Positions 35,894 through 36,410 of a stretch of DNA of 36,410 bases are shown in pieces (within the stretch, counting starts at the first letter, position 1; the number at the start of each line of letters is the position of its first letter). The notes beneath the pieces are model-generated. The model saw nothing but the letters and a program-made list of their open reading frames with translations, searched no databases and was not told the DNA's origin. The DNA lies in contig CANLGQ010000008.1 in NCBI GenBank assembly GCA_947490265.1, positions 1-36,410 of the forward strand, written 5' to 3'. Origin of the DNA: Pseudomonadota bacterium. GTDB lineage: Bacteria; Myxococcota_A; UBA796; GCA-2862545. Made by a program: the position numbers and the translations under genes.

Positions 35894-36410
35894 ATGGCAA
35901 ACCCAGGGGGGCCGTTGATCCAGGTGATCGCTCTGTTGGCTTTGTCGGCGGCGGCAGCCGATGTCGACGCGGCGAACGTCTACGCCATGGCGGGCACGGC
36001 GAACGCCGCATGGGACGACAACGCCGCGATTACCTCGAACCCGGGCGTGCTCGGGCTCGCGGTGCGCTACGATTTTCAGGGCCTGTTCCGCTACGGCCCG
36101 GAGGGCGATCTCGAATGGGGGGCGTCGATCGCAGACTCCCGCACGTCGCCGCTTGTCGCCTTCGGGGTGTCCTATGTCGGCGGGATCACCACGCCTGAGC
36201 TCGCGATCTCGGATTTCCCAGGTTGGAAGCTCGCTGACGAGGAGCTCGACCCGCTCCGTCGGGATCACCAGTTCAACGTAGGGCTGGCGATCCCCCTGCT
36301 CGATCATCGCCTCTCGTTCGGGGCCGGTGGGCAGGTGTTGCTGTTCGATCGCGAGGTGGGCGGCTCCGGGACCACCGGCAACCTCGACCTCGGCGTGGGG
36401 GGCATGCCCC
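35894..36410 (+). CDS. Secreted, probably outer-membrane beta-barrel-like protein, 3'-truncated by the window end
   Basis: Not in the ORF track because no stop is reached. MANPGGPLIQVIALLALSAAAADVDAANVYAMAGTANAAWDDNAAITSNPGVLGLAVRYDFQGLFRYG...LSFGAGGQVLLFDREVGG. Signal-like N-terminus and alternating beta pattern. Confidence 0.6.
   Translation, partial: MANPGGPLIQVIALLALSAAAADVDAANVYAMAGTANAAWDDNAAITSNPGVLGLAVRYDFQGLFRYGPEGDLEWGASIADSRTSPLVAFGVSYVGGITTPELAISDFPGWKLADEELDPLRRDHQFNVGLAIPLLDHRLSFGAGGQVLLFDREVGGSGTTGNLDLGVGGMP

Overview
This 36.4 kb, very GC-rich window is gene-dense bacterial chromosome. It most likely comes from Myxococcota or a relative: there is a MYXO-CTERM-like tail, an AgmX/PglI-like zinc-ribbon protein and a eukaryotic-like Ser/Thr kinase. 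I support about 35 protein genes. I see no tRNA or rRNA gene, CRISPR array, transposase, phage gene or classical defence island. Main blocks, left to right: (1) DUF4920 end, ABC-2 permease, GldG-like auxiliary protein and DUF4340 protein; (2) a TadG-like protein and two tandem TadE-like pseudopilins; (3) a coupled TerB-AKR-EVE operon on the minus strand, divergent from a DUF697-type GTPase; (4) a fused E1 alpha/beta 2-oxoacid dehydrogenase and a MYXO-CTERM-like surface protein; (5) BolA, monothiol glutaredoxin, a protein with a probable degenerate class III cyclase domain, DUF167, PHP phosphoesterase, a possible GpsA-like Rossmann protein and an SCP2-like protein; (6) a complete GldA/F/G-like ABC locus and a Ser/Thr kinase; (7) xanthine dehydrogenase (two subunits) followed by cyanophycin synthetase; (8) a zinc-ribbon/AgmX-like protein, LarC and LarB, PriA, a DksA/TraR protein and a truncated outer-membrane-like protein. 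No single locus is an unambiguous new system. The observations most worth following up are the GTPase with altered G1 and G3 motifs next to the TerB-AKR-EVE operon, the two paralogous Gld-like ABC loci of different composition, the probable pseudo-cyclase in the BolA/Grx cluster, and a perfect inverted repeat filling the spacer of a putative tadE promoter. All family calls come from reading motifs by eye, with no database search.
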